From Epiperipatus broadwayi (Eukaryota > Onychophora > Udeonychophora > Euonychophora > Peripatidae), in the NCBI GenBank assembly GCA_028023455.1, contig JAQFVV010006450.1, forward strand, positions 967,501 through 1,031,500: a stretch of DNA of 64,000 nt. The letters run 5' to 3'. Every line of letters begins with the position of its first letter. Position 1 is the first letter of the stretch. Below are positions 36,446-47,483 of this stretch, piece after piece. Below the pieces are notes generated by a model, which was not told where the DNA came from, searched no databases, and saw only the letters and a program-made list of their open reading frames with translations. A program made the position numbers and the translations under genes.

Positions 36446-39013
36446 TTTTGGTTTTTCTTAATAAATAAATATTAAAAAAAAAAAAAATTTTTAAAATGCA
36501 CTGGAATATTTTTGCTAAATTATCAAAAAATTTGAAAAATGCACAATATTTTTCTGAATTTTATTTTCCTAAAGCAGCCATAGACATCTTTTTTATTGTC
36601 AGCTTTCTTGTATTAAGGTGCTATTATTATGCTATAAAAATATAATTTAATGTTTAAGTTGCTTAGGAAGTCATTATGTCAGGATGAGTTTCAATATAAT
36701 AGCTTTTAGCTTTTGAATTCATATTCTTTTATTGTAATAAATTGCATAAATAAAAAAGTTTGTAGATTCAATGGAAAATTGAACCTGTCTCCCACTTGAC
36801 AATGAAGATACTTACTAGTACATTATTAATTGGTGATCAAACAATATTATTTGATTACAGCACCTTTTTTGTTTCTAGGGGGAGGGGTTGCAGGGAAGTT
36901 CACTTGATTTTTGGTGACATAACCAGTCAAAGGAATCATAACTAAAATGATTTATTTGGGAGACATCACCTATTTACTTTTATGTTGAACTTTGGTTTTC
37001 TTTATCACATTGTAACCAATGTATTATCAAATTCTTATTTTCTAATCAATCTTGCACATTTGAAAATGGTGAGTTTAACCATTAAAATTGGTATAATATT
37101 TTGTTGATATTCATTACTTTTTTATTTAAATAATCATAAAAAAGATGGCAAGTAAAAAAAAAACTATAACTATTATAATATTTTTATATAGGAGATACAA
37201 AAAAATCAAAGCATTTGAGTTTTCAATCAATGAAATATTGATTAGATTATCTTTTTTTCTACTTTAGAACCATTTATTGTAATTCTGATGAATTAGTGGT
37301 TACCAGTTGGTAGTACAATTTTATCCCCAGACTGAAGCAAAATTATAATAAATGGTATTAGAATAGAGAAAGGAGAATTCTTTTGTTTACTGTAGTAAGC
37401 TTATGAAAGCAATTGAAGTTATACTGGAAAACAAACTTGACTATCAGATGGAAATTTATAACTGCAGGTTTAAACAGTCATCTTTTTTTCTATATCTTTA
37501 AGTGTCATCTATTGTCATTAATGTTTAGCAGATGTTATTGCAAGTTTGCAGTAAGTTGTAATTTTTATTGTTTTTTGTGTAGATAAAAAAACCTGTTTAT
37601 AATTCAAAGATTAGTTGGATTTTAGGTGGGGGGGGGGGAATGTGAATTTAAGTATCAAAAAGGCAAATGAGCTTTGATCCAGAAGCCTGTATGTTTTTAA
37701 TCTGTCACTTATTTTACTACCTTATTAAACTATAGAGAAATTGTTAGTAAATTTGCTATAGATAATTGGGTTTGGGCAACAAACAAAAAAAATCTTTTAA
37801 TTAAAAAAATACAACTTTTAATTAATCAAAAATATTGGAAGCACATAATAAAAGAAGAAAATCCAAGTGCCAGAAAATGTTTAAGAGCAAAAATAATTTT
37901 TTTTTTAATATCGTACTTTTGCTATCCTTCAGATATGATACCCACACAATTCATGTGATCAAGACTTCCATAATTTGTAAAATTTGTTATAACATTGAAA
38001 ATTAAAGTTGAACAACTTTTTCATGTGAATTACTACTTTATAACAAAATCATGATATAGTCTAGGGGATGAGAGATTCTTTTCTTGAAGTTGAAATAAGA
38101 AAAATGCTTTCATCTCCAGTGTGTGATTACATTGCAGATCAGATTTGGGTTTTTTTTTTTTTTGGTTTTTTTTTAAACTGAGGTTACAATTTTTGCCAAA
38201 GTTATTTTTTTAGCAATAAACTATTTAAATGTTTTCTTTTATCTATTTGCTGTTATTCTATAGATATCAGTGGGAAAGTATTCCAATGAATACTTGTGTT
38301 ACATGAATCTGGTATTAGTAACTCTGAAATTATGAAAGATTTTATTCAAAAGATAAAATGATTATCCTCTAAGCTGTGTTTTAACTAGGAAAACATGTTT
38401 TAAATTAACTATAGCCTATGTAGTTTATAATGCAGATAAGTTACAACTTGTATATTTGAGTGAATTACCTAGGCTATCCATTGCTGTCCCAATCATTTAT
38501 TGTATTTCATAAAGTTTGTTTTAAAAATTTAGAGTAAAGCCACATACATTTCTTCAATTATATGCTATCCCCCAAAAATGTAAATAAACAAAATAAACAT
38601 TGAAATAAGTGAAATTAATAAATTTTATCATAATGGCAGCCATTTTTCTGTATCAGAGAGCTATATGCTATCGTGTTTATTAATACCTCTTTCTTCCACT
38701 TTTATTGAAGTGCATATAATTTATTGTTTGATTTTTTATATTTTCTCAATTTGATGTATACATTATTTCATGTAATAAAATGTTTCTAAGCCTAAAACTA
38801 AAAGTTTTATGAAATGTAATAAAAATTCATTAAATATCTTTCTTAAATGATAAAATTATTGATTTAGTAATAACAGAAAAAGTCATTTTAATCATTCTTA
38901 TATTGCATTAGAAAGCTTAAGATTTGAAGTGTTTTAACTATATGCAGAAATGGGTAACAGCGATCAGAAGTTCCTGTATAGATTTTGATTTAAAAACATC
39001 AAAACAATTAAAA
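36446..39013. other. no gene seen
   Basis: A+T-rich DNA with homopolymers, including G11 at 37628-37638 and T runs near 38150. No coding region or repeat boundary is supported. Confidence 0.45.
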
Positions 39014-39375
39014 AGGTCATAATCTTTTAATTACAAAACTGCCAAAAAAATCTTCAGTAAAAAGTTTATAACCAGAGTATTTGTAATTGTAATGAAAGTT
39101 TGATATTTTTCTATTCATTTTATATTTTAAAAAAGTAAAGATATGGTATAGTAAGTTTGTTATTATTTTTAACTCATTGCAATTGAGTGAACACAGCAAG
39201 GCCATAATCTGCTGATAACAAGACTACTAAAAAGTTATTGATTAAAAATGAAATCACCTAGATCAGAGTATATTTAATTATGATGAAAGTCTGATTTTTT
39301 TGTATTTATATTAATTAAAAAAATAAAAATATGATGCAATAAGTTTATTATTATAATTGTTGAGTGAATGCACAC
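39014..39375. repeat. tandem repeat, two units of about 180 nt, at the edge of a gap
   Basis: Unit 1 (about 39014-39198) and unit 2 (about 39199-39375) share AGGTCATAATC/AGGCCATAATC, ATGAAAGTTTGAT/ATGAAAGTCTGAT, an ATATGGTATAGTAAGTTT-like block, and TTGAGTGAA near each end. The array runs up to the assembly gap. Confidence 0.7.
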
Positions 39376-39401
39376 AATATATATGTAAATGTGTGTGTGT
39401 C

Positions 39402-39901
39402 NNNNNNNNNNNNNNNNNNNNNNNNNNNNNNNNNNNNNNNNNNNNNNNNNNNNNNNNNNNNNNNNNNNNNNNNNNNNNNNNNNNNNNNNNNNNNNNNNNN
39501 NNNNNNNNNNNNNNNNNNNNNNNNNNNNNNNNNNNNNNNNNNNNNNNNNNNNNNNNNNNNNNNNNNNNNNNNNNNNNNNNNNNNNNNNNNNNNNNNNNNN
39601 NNNNNNNNNNNNNNNNNNNNNNNNNNNNNNNNNNNNNNNNNNNNNNNNNNNNNNNNNNNNNNNNNNNNNNNNNNNNNNNNNNNNNNNNNNNNNNNNNNNN
39701 NNNNNNNNNNNNNNNNNNNNNNNNNNNNNNNNNNNNNNNNNNNNNNNNNNNNNNNNNNNNNNNNNNNNNNNNNNNNNNNNNNNNNNNNNNNNNNNNNNNN
39801 NNNNNNNNNNNNNNNNNNNNNNNNNNNNNNNNNNNNNNNNNNNNNNNNNNNNNNNNNNNNNNNNNNNNNNNNNNNNNNNNNNNNNNNNNNNNNNNNNNNN
39901 N
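39402..39901. other. assembly gap (500 N)
   Basis: Exactly 500 unknown bases, the usual placeholder for a gap of unknown size. It is flanked by GTGTGTGTGT on the left and ACACACACACATATAT on the right. Open frames running through the Ns are meaningless. Confidence 0.98.
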
Positions 39902-40130
39902 ACACACACACATATATATATATATGTGTGTGTGTGTAAATGTACTCGCTCAATTTATTAATAACTGCCTTATTATTTTATTTAATTTTGTTCATATTAT
40001 AATATTAATTTATTATTTTTAAGTGCATGTGAATGAGTGAATCCACACAATATATATGTAAATGTACTCACTCAATTACCTCAGTATTTTATTTAATTTT
40101 ATTAATATTATAATATTAATTTATATATGC
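39902..40130. repeat. CA/TA/TG microsatellite and tandem repeat right of the gap
   Basis: After (AC)n(AT)n(GT)n at 39902-39936, GTAAATGTACTCGCTCAATT and GTAAATGTACTCACTCAATT begin two units about 120 nt apart. Both are followed by TTTTATTTAATTTT and ATTATAATATTAATTTAT. CACACAATATATATGTAAAT also occurs left of the gap at 39370, so the gap probably lies within a tandem array. Confidence 0.75.
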
Positions 40131-41415
40131 ATAATATATATATAGAAATGTGTCTATGTTATGTACGTGTGTGTTCAAAAGTACTATTCACATGCAATTC
40201 AATTGTAATCAAAATTTATCAAAACATGAACTATTATACAGCGGGTACACTTTAGAACAAATTATAGCAGCTATCATGGTTTCATTTGGTTTGTATGTAA
40301 TGTATAAATATTCTAATTAAATATTAATAATTTAGCTCAGATCATGTCTCAAATCATTTTTTTGTTAATTAATATTCAATTTTTTTATTGCATTTTGATC
40401 AGTTAAAATTTATTTTTTTAGTAGATATCATTATTTACTTTTAATTAATTTTCCTTTTTGTAATCAATTAAATTTAGCATGTCTTTGTTGTAGTTTATGA
40501 CTTAATCATTTATATATCATTCATCATCAATGTCCTGAGTGGTTTAATGCAGAAGTAGAGTATCAGGTTCGTATTAATGCCTAAACTTATAAACTGCTGA
40601 GCAATGAAGAAACTTAAATATTTTTATTTTATTCATTATCATTATTTTTTCAGTCCTATGAAATTCTTAATCTATTATATTTTCTGCTATTCTAATTCAC
40701 TATAATCTTGAGTATTAGTACCTCTATATACTTGGTTTATGAAAATGAATTAAGGTATTCTTTTTGTTCTTTTCCTAAGTATCTTTCCCTTCTCTCTGGG
40801 TAAATTAGATGTCTCAGGGTATGATCTATTCAACATTCCGATCACAATTTGAGAGAGAATATATTTTTGTCCATCTGTGTTGTCGAATATTTCCCATTCC
40901 AACATCTCTAAAGTCTTCATTTTGTCCAAGTGTAGGAGCTCATAATTTTCTTGCATAGTTCAAGATCCACTGTATTTGATGTCAAAAGGAACTTCTTGAC
41001 ATGAGAAGTTCACTTTGTTATTATTATTTTTTCATGTATTTCTTTCTTATAGTTTTCACTTTCAGCATTTATGTGATTGACATACTCAAAATACTCAACT
41101 TTCATTTTCTATCTTAATATGGATATGTTTATGAATTCTGGGTAAACCAATGCCTTAATCATTTTAACTTTGAATTCTTTCCATATTGAATGCCTGTTTT
41201 TTATTTTTTATTAATCAATAATAGGAATTTCTCAGAGTGAGAACTGATAAATGATATTTTACAAAAACGTTTTTAATTTTATGTTGTATTCATGAAAATC
41301 TTTTATTACAATATGTGTATATTATAACATTTACATATCTACATTGAATATGTATATAAGATATTAAGGAAATCAATTTATACAACACATGACTTAATTA
41401 ATTTGTATTTACAAA
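40131..41415. other. no gene assigned
   Basis: The minus strand of 40750-41190 contains coding-like fragments (for example KMKTLEMLEWEIFDNTDGQ on - near 40900) with stops and frame changes. They could be a decayed transposon, but no family motif is visible. Confidence 0.3.
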
Positions 41416-41960
41416 TGTAATATAATTAGCATGATAATAGTTCTAAACAAACTTTTTGGTAAATGCTGCAAGAGAAAGCATTTAAAATCTCTAGAATTAT
41501 CCTTATCCCAGACCAGTTTAGAGTGAATGGCTCTCATCAGTGAGGCATTAGGACATTCAGACAGTAAATCTAAAATACAAACTTAAGCCCAGCATTTATT
41601 GAATACTTAACCTTTAATTAAGACTTGGGTGATGTTATATTGCTAAGGCTATTAGTATATGATGTATCTGAATTTAGTTCAATTCCATATGGTTATTTAA
41701 GTTAGATAGCTGGATTTGAAGGCATTTAGACATCTGAAAATTTCAGATTTTTTACTTAATAGTTAAGTATTTGATAAATTCTGGGCTTGAGTTTGTTTTT
41801 TAGATCTACTGTCTGAATGTCATAGCATCTCACTGATGAGAACCATTATCTCAAAACCAGCTTGGGGTTAGGTATAATTCTTGATAGAGATTTTAAATGC
41901 TTTCTCTTGTGGCATTTATTGAAAAGCTTGTTTAGAGCTATTAGCACATTCATTATATTA
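41416..41960. repeat. family B large foldback, arms about 195 nt
   Basis: 41416-41612 and 41757-41960 are inverted copies around a spacer of about 145 nt. Shared blocks include GAGAAAGCATTTAAAATCTCT, GTTCTCATCAGTGAG-like sequence, GACATTCAGACAGTA and CTCAAGCCCAG-like sequence. A single arm-like copy is at 57985-58110, so it is an interspersed repeat rather than a local event. Confidence 0.85.
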
Positions 41961-42300
41961 TTTTATAGTATATAATATATATTGACAGTTTTAAAACATA
42001 TAGCTGAAAATCTTTCACATGAAATTATAATCAAGAATCTTTAATAAATTATGATTCTATAAAATCTAATTTTAAACTCTTTTTATGTGTTCAGGTTATT
42101 GTTAAGATTGTTGGCAAATCTGATTTAAAGAATTATTCTCATTAATATGCCAAATGCTTTCATGCTGATTGCTTTTGGATTTACAAAGAAACATGTCTCC
42201 TTGATTCTCATCCTAATATCCAATTTTCAGAATGACCTTGACACTCTTGATTTTCATGTTCTATAAAAAAAATTTGTAACCAAAAATATTATATAACTTG

Positions 42301-42320
42301 GACGAGGTTAAGAACCACTG
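42301..42320 (-). mobile_element. possible hAT terminus
   Basis: On the minus strand it begins CAGTGGTTCTTAACCT, the typical start of many hAT terminal inverted repeats. The partner end was not identified with confidence; CAGGTTATTGTTAAG near 42094 is weak and lacks a matching 8-bp duplication. Probably a remnant of a non-autonomous copy. Confidence 0.4.
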
Positions 42321-43704
42321 TTTTGTATCACTTTGAAGAGCAGTTTATCGTTTTCATATGTAAAACGTTTCTAAAACTGTTCAAACTTATAAACAAGTTT
42401 AAACACAAATGGAAGGTCTATGTATAGTTCCATAGAGGTTGAACTTATCTGAGCTTATTTTAATTATTCCAGATAGTAATTCAAATGGAAAGAATATTAT
42501 TAAAACGAATAAACGTGAATTTATATTTTCATTAACCAAAAAGACAACAAAATCTCGAATTGTTTTCCTCCATTATTTTTGTCATATTACAGCGTATTAT
42601 ATTGTAAAAAAATTTGTTAACAGGTTTTTTTTTGGATCACAGTTTTATTTAAAATAATAGCATTTAATCAGAATTTATAAATATTAAACAGGATATGCTG
42701 CACTGAAAAGTATTTGATTTCTTTTTATTTTTTTACACAAAATATAAAATGTAGTATTATTTATAATGATGATTCTAAAATAGTTGGAGTAGTAAATCTG
42801 TATGGAAACTCCATTGCAAAAGCTGATAGCTTCATATTCAGAAACAGTATTGTGGGATTGCAAAATCATTCTTCAAAATGTATAAAACGTTTTAATTAGC
42901 AACTTAAAATGTCTGCAGAAACTTATTTATTGGATTGAAAACAAAATAAATGAATTTAAATGGGACTTACTTCTTTTTAAAGGTTTAATTAATCATTGAA
43001 TAATACTTTTTAAATATCAAGAAATATTTGGCAGGTAATATGTTATAGTGATCACTACAAAAATGTCCATTTCAATTGGACTTGCATCAGTCAAAATTTA
43101 TTTTAAATATCTTTTTTTTCTGCCAGTTTACTGCTGTATCCATTTAGCCAATGGTTTTTAATTATTTTAATTGTGACATTTATTTATATAGACTGTTAAT
43201 GTTTTGTATTAAATGAATAAAATTTAATTACAAAAATAGTTTAATTTTTGTTTTTAAGGTACCTCAATGTCATGTCATTATGATATGACTGCCTGCCATT
43301 ATGGGTACAATACTTTTTTGTTTGGTTTTAAGTATCAAAAATTCCATTATATGTAGTTATGTTTTAGAAGTAATAATGATTCTTTATTCTATTGCAGGGT
43401 CATATAGTGTAAGCTTAAGAAATTAATGTTCACTAGGTGGAAGTGCTACATTTGTAATGGAATGCTTATTGAGAAGTATTATTCTTAGATTATTACTTTA
43501 AGAAAATGACTATTGATGACAGTATCAGTAACATTATGGGTTTTTCTAATTAACTTGTATCACTGGTAGTTGATGGACTCAATTGGAGCTCATCCTATCA
43601 CTTGTAGTGCTTGAACATCACAATTTTCTTAGATATTGTCTGTTTGAAGCATTAAATTATTATGTGACCACCATTTCCTATGCTTACACAAGCTGTTAAA
43701 ACTA
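42321..43704. other. no gene seen
   Basis: A+T-rich DNA. Overlapping open stretches on both strands at 42684-42899 show no conserved motif. Confidence 0.4.
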
Positions 43705-43917
43705 TAGAAAACTCTCCATACAATACCTAGTGCAAGCCTTAATAATCAATGGGTTCAAAAAGGTTTGTGCATAAAATTCCTATCTAGTAATTACTCATCC
43801 AATATCCCCAGACTAGTTTCTAGCTTGTGGCTTTCATCAGTAATGAGCCCTTGATCTATGCACAAACCTTGTATCCATTGTCATGGTTAGCACTTCTATA
43901 TGGAGAGTTTGCTACTG
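43705..43917. repeat. foldback related to family B
   Basis: 43705-43772 and 43857-43917 are inverted (AACTCTCCATACA...AGGTTTGTGCAT). The loop contains CCCCAGACTAGTTTCTAGCT and CTTTCATCAGTAATGAG, similar to the family B core (CCAGACCAGTTTAGAG, CTCTCATCAGTGAGG). The arm end also resembles the foldback at 7446-7594. Confidence 0.75.
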
Positions 43918-44479
43918 TTTTTATTGTGTTTGATTATTAGTTTTTCCTTTATTCTGCTGATATCAACATCATCAGAGGAAAAATCTTTCTGTATCAATCA
44001 TATTAGTCAGTAAGACAATAACCTGGAAACCAATCACTTTTATGTCAACTAAGAAAGATTTTATATATAAAGTAGTGTATATTTGTTCCACATATCTTCT
44101 CTTCCCATAGGCTGATTGGAAAATAGTAGTTATTACATAACCCTTGATTATTCAAACTAAAAATTTTTACATCCGTTTTATATTTTGGACCAGTAGTATT
44201 GGAATATTGTAAATTTATTTTTACTAAAAAGAAGATACATTATATGCTCAAAAGATTTCACTATCTAAATCATATTATTTTCTGAGAAAATATACTTATA
44301 GAAAGAAACCTAAAATTAGTCTTAATCTGCAGTGTATTCAGTCAAAAAAAAAGAGAGAGATTTTTAAAAATATCAGGGGAGATAAAATTTTCATTACTTG
44401 TGTTTATATTATGGTATGACAGGGGAATAATATACCTGCTCACCTAATAATAAAACAACTCTGAAAATATATTATTTAT
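43918..44479. other. no gene seen
   Basis: A+T-rich spacer between the foldback and the gypsy relic. Confidence 0.4.
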
Positions 44480-44700
44480 TAAGCATATTTATAATAAAAT
44501 ATATGTACATTATACAGAACATATACAATATTTAATACAATGGTTCACCCCCATTGTGTTTAGTGAACTATGCAATTCTAGCTGCTTATGTTTGGGATGG
44601 ATACTGTGATGTCCCTTTTGGACCTAATAATTCCAGTTTATGGATAGCTTGAGTTATGTGCAGCAGGTATGATACTGTAATTAACAGGTTTTTTTCCCCA
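44480..44700 (-). repeat. direct repeat 1 beside the gypsy relic, possible LTR remnant
   Basis: TACAATGGTTCACC, TCTAGCTGCT and a TGTTTGGGATGGAT-like block also occur in the same order and orientation at 45590-45790. The two copies bracket the pol fragment, as long terminal repeats would. Their divergence and unclear ends keep this tentative. Confidence 0.5.
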
Positions 44701-45515
44701 GACTTGATCATGTAAAACTTTTAACACATAAGAATGAGCACTTGGAGGAATCACTACTCTTGATCTTAAGGTATCATGACCAATTTCTATTGAAAGCTCT
44801 AGTATATGCATCCAGTAGATCACATGCAGTTCTTATGTTTTGTTTTTTATTGGGCTAACCTAAACAGATTCATTTAATTAATTTCTGGAATGGTGTATTC
44901 ATCTCTAAATATATCATATTTATAGATTGACTATTTGATTCAAGTTCTTGTGAGCCTTTTTCAGGTAACCAACTTAAAGCATCTGGATGAGGTTTTTTTT
45001 CTCTCAATGTATTCAAGTTTATAGTTATACCCTGACAAGAAATTGAAGCCTCTCAGTATGCATGGGGAGGAATTACAGGGAACATTTTTACATGATGCAA
45101 ATATTCCCAATAGTGATCTGCGATTGGTTTGCAAAATAAATGATCTACCATATAGAGTTGTGGTATTATATGTCAGTAATCAGAGTAGCAGAATAGAGTA
45201 AGCATTTCTCTATTAATGCATAATCTTTTCTCAGTTTTAGGTAAGCATTTTGAAACAGATGTTCTGGGAGATTGTGTCCCACCATTATTTTTATGAAGCA
45301 ATACTGCATCAAGCCACTGATAATGCATTGCAACTTACTAACAGCATCTTTTTATTTTATTTTAAGACGTGCTAGTATTATTGACTGTGATAACAATCAA
45401 TTTCATTTTTTAAGACCCTATCATGCTTGACTTCCCACTTCAAGGCAGCCTCTTTGTCTAATAGTCTGTATAACAGTTCAGCAACCTCTGTTTTATGGTG
45501 GAGAAAGTAATATTC
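44638..45515 (-). pseudogene. Ty3/gypsy-like pol fragment (RT end, RNase H, integrase start)
   Basis: On the minus strand, frames interrupted by stops and shifts show successive parts of a Ty3/gypsy polyprotein. Near 45515-45420 are the reverse transcriptase thumb and connection (AELLYRLLDKEA, LKWEVKHDRV). About 45180-44960 is RNase H (LYGRSFILQT, FLSGYNYKLEYIE, then HPDALSWLP, matching the usual ADALSRLP signature). About 44770-44700 is the integrase N-terminal region (RVVIPPSAHSYVLKVLHDQ). A +/-1 shift in an A run near 44995 separates the last two RNase H blocks. Protease, gag, most of the reverse transcriptase and the integrase core are absent. It is an old, inactive retrotransposon remnant, recognised by motif order only. 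Confidence 0.72.
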
Positions 45516-45589
45516 CTGGTTATTTAAGAATAATACACAATTCTAAAATAAATATATTTATAAAAATGTCTTTATAATTTTAAAATATA

Positions 45590-45790
45590 TATGTTGGATT
45601 TTATACCAATGTATCTACAACTCAATACAATGGTTCACCTTTGTTATGATTGATGAACAACACAAATCTAGCTGCTGGTAATACAGTTAATGTTTGTTAA
45701 TGTTTGGAATAGATGCTGTGACCTTTTCTTAGGACATTGACATTCCCAGCCTACAGGTAGCTTGTTTTATGGGCAGATATAGTGGTGCCA
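45590..45790 (-). repeat. direct repeat 2 beside the gypsy relic, possible LTR remnant
   Basis: Diverged copy of 44480-44700. It contains a local duplication (GTTAATGTTTGTTAATGTTTG) not present in the other copy. Confidence 0.5.
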
Positions 45791-47414
45791 ATAGCTAGCA
45801 TCTTATTGTTTCATGTTTGAACATACTACTACATTCTACACTATTGTGGATAACATTCATACTCCCACTGAATGTCTGACAATTATCTGATGTTGTGTGA
45901 ACATCTATTTATACTGGATTCAACCAGATTCACTGATCTAGTTTTCCAATTAGGCTGTTTATGTCATTAGCTATTTATTTTCTTTTATCATTATCCCATT
46001 AACCAGTTTTATTGTAACTTGAATAGGTCTTGATAATCTTATAGTTGGTACAAGTTTATTATTTGAAGTAGTCTATAGGCTTTTATTTATATATATATAA
46101 TTTTAAATTCTAAGTAGCTTTATTTGGTAAATAAAATTGAAATTATTGCTAATATTGTTACATAGTACATAGTGCCGATGTTTGCCTTATATTTTTTTCG
46201 TTTGTTTTATGATTCTATTGGTTGATTTATTTATTTTTTGTACAATTTTTAATAACTGAAAACATTTCTACAGTAGCTTCACCATAAAAGAAAAAATTAT
46301 ACATTTTTTAATTATAAAAGAATAAAAATTTTAAATATAATTTAAGAATAGTGCACATATTTATAAATATATAAATGTTTATTATATATAATATCTGTTT
46401 CATGTGTCAGAATACTTCCAGAACTTCATAAAATTATTAGAATCACAAAAAGCTAATATATATATGTTGAAAATTATTAATAATAATTTTTAATTCATGT
46501 TCCATTAATAATAGACTATAATTGTTAGTGCCTTGCATAACAAGTGTTTAATACCACATGGCAGTTTTAAGCGCAATACAAATTCATGCATAAACGTATT
46601 CATATTTTTAAAAATTATGTAGATTACTCAAAATATTTGTTTATACGCTTACATACAATCGCAAGCTTATACTGTTTAAGCGGAACAAGTGTAAGTGAAA
46701 TTTTGGCATGCAAGGTCGAAACATTTGTAGTCTTATTTCTAATTGGCAATTATTATTAATGCTATGCTATTTGTAATAAATCTTATTTTAGTATTGTCTA
46801 AGTCAAATTTTAATTTTAATACTGTTTTGCATACTAAATAAACAGGATAATGTCATCAAGTATACCAATAGTAAACAAATATTTAAATTTTTAATATATA
46901 TGATGACATTAGGCAGTAGTTGAAACATAAATAGTATGAGAGATCGATCAGTCTGTTTATTTTGCAACCGTGCACTTAAAATGCTAAAATGTTCTTCTCA
47001 TTATGACAAATATTCTTAGAAATAATAGGCATAGACTTAAGTGCATTGAGTATAGTAAGAGATATTACGAATGCTAAGAGTTTGTGTATTAAATTAAGAT
47101 AGTTAAGCAGGCAAAAAACACAAAAAAAGAATATCTGGGCAGTTAAATGGAAATTTTGAAATCATTGACCTCTTGAGTAACTGATCATATGATAAATTAC
47201 ATATTTTTAATAAAATCATATTTCATTTATTGGAAAAAAAATTCTTATTTTTTTTCTTCTTCTTTAAGGATACTTTAACTATTTTCATTTTAAAATGTTT
47301 TATTTTTTATGTTCAGTATATCTTTTTATTTTTTTATATTAAGCAATACAGTGGAATAATATCTTCCTTGAATATTGGAGAAAGCACATAACTTTCAAAT
47401 ATCATAGGTAGTAT
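45791..47414. other. no gene seen
   Basis: A+T-rich DNA. The first 300 bp could include more gypsy sequence, but no motif was recognised. Confidence 0.4.
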
Positions 47415-47475
47415 ATTGAGTTGTGATTTAAGGATCTTTACCCTTGAATCAGTTACTTTACCACTATGTTAAACT
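47415..47475 (-). repeat. degenerate tRNA-like sequence beside the hAT
   Basis: On the minus strand, CATAGTGGTAAAGTAACTGA and GATCCTTAAATC resemble A-box and B-box of a decayed SINE. A similar order (ATAATGGTAGAGTAGTGAAC, GGATTAAAGATC) occurs on - at 61908-61985. Confidence 0.3.
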
Positions 47476-47483
47476 ATTTATGG

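Noticed and set aside
39274-40022. Six long open frames of 190-221 codons across the gap
   Set aside because: They consist almost entirely of unknown residues from the 500 Ns and have no sequence content.
40750-41190. Decayed LINE or transposase on the minus strand
   Set aside because: A few coding-like stretches exist, but no catalytic or family motif could be identified and the frame changes repeatedly.
42094-42320. Complete small hAT with both ends
   Set aside because: The right end looks good, but the proposed left end matches poorly and the flanking 8-bp sequences are not the same.
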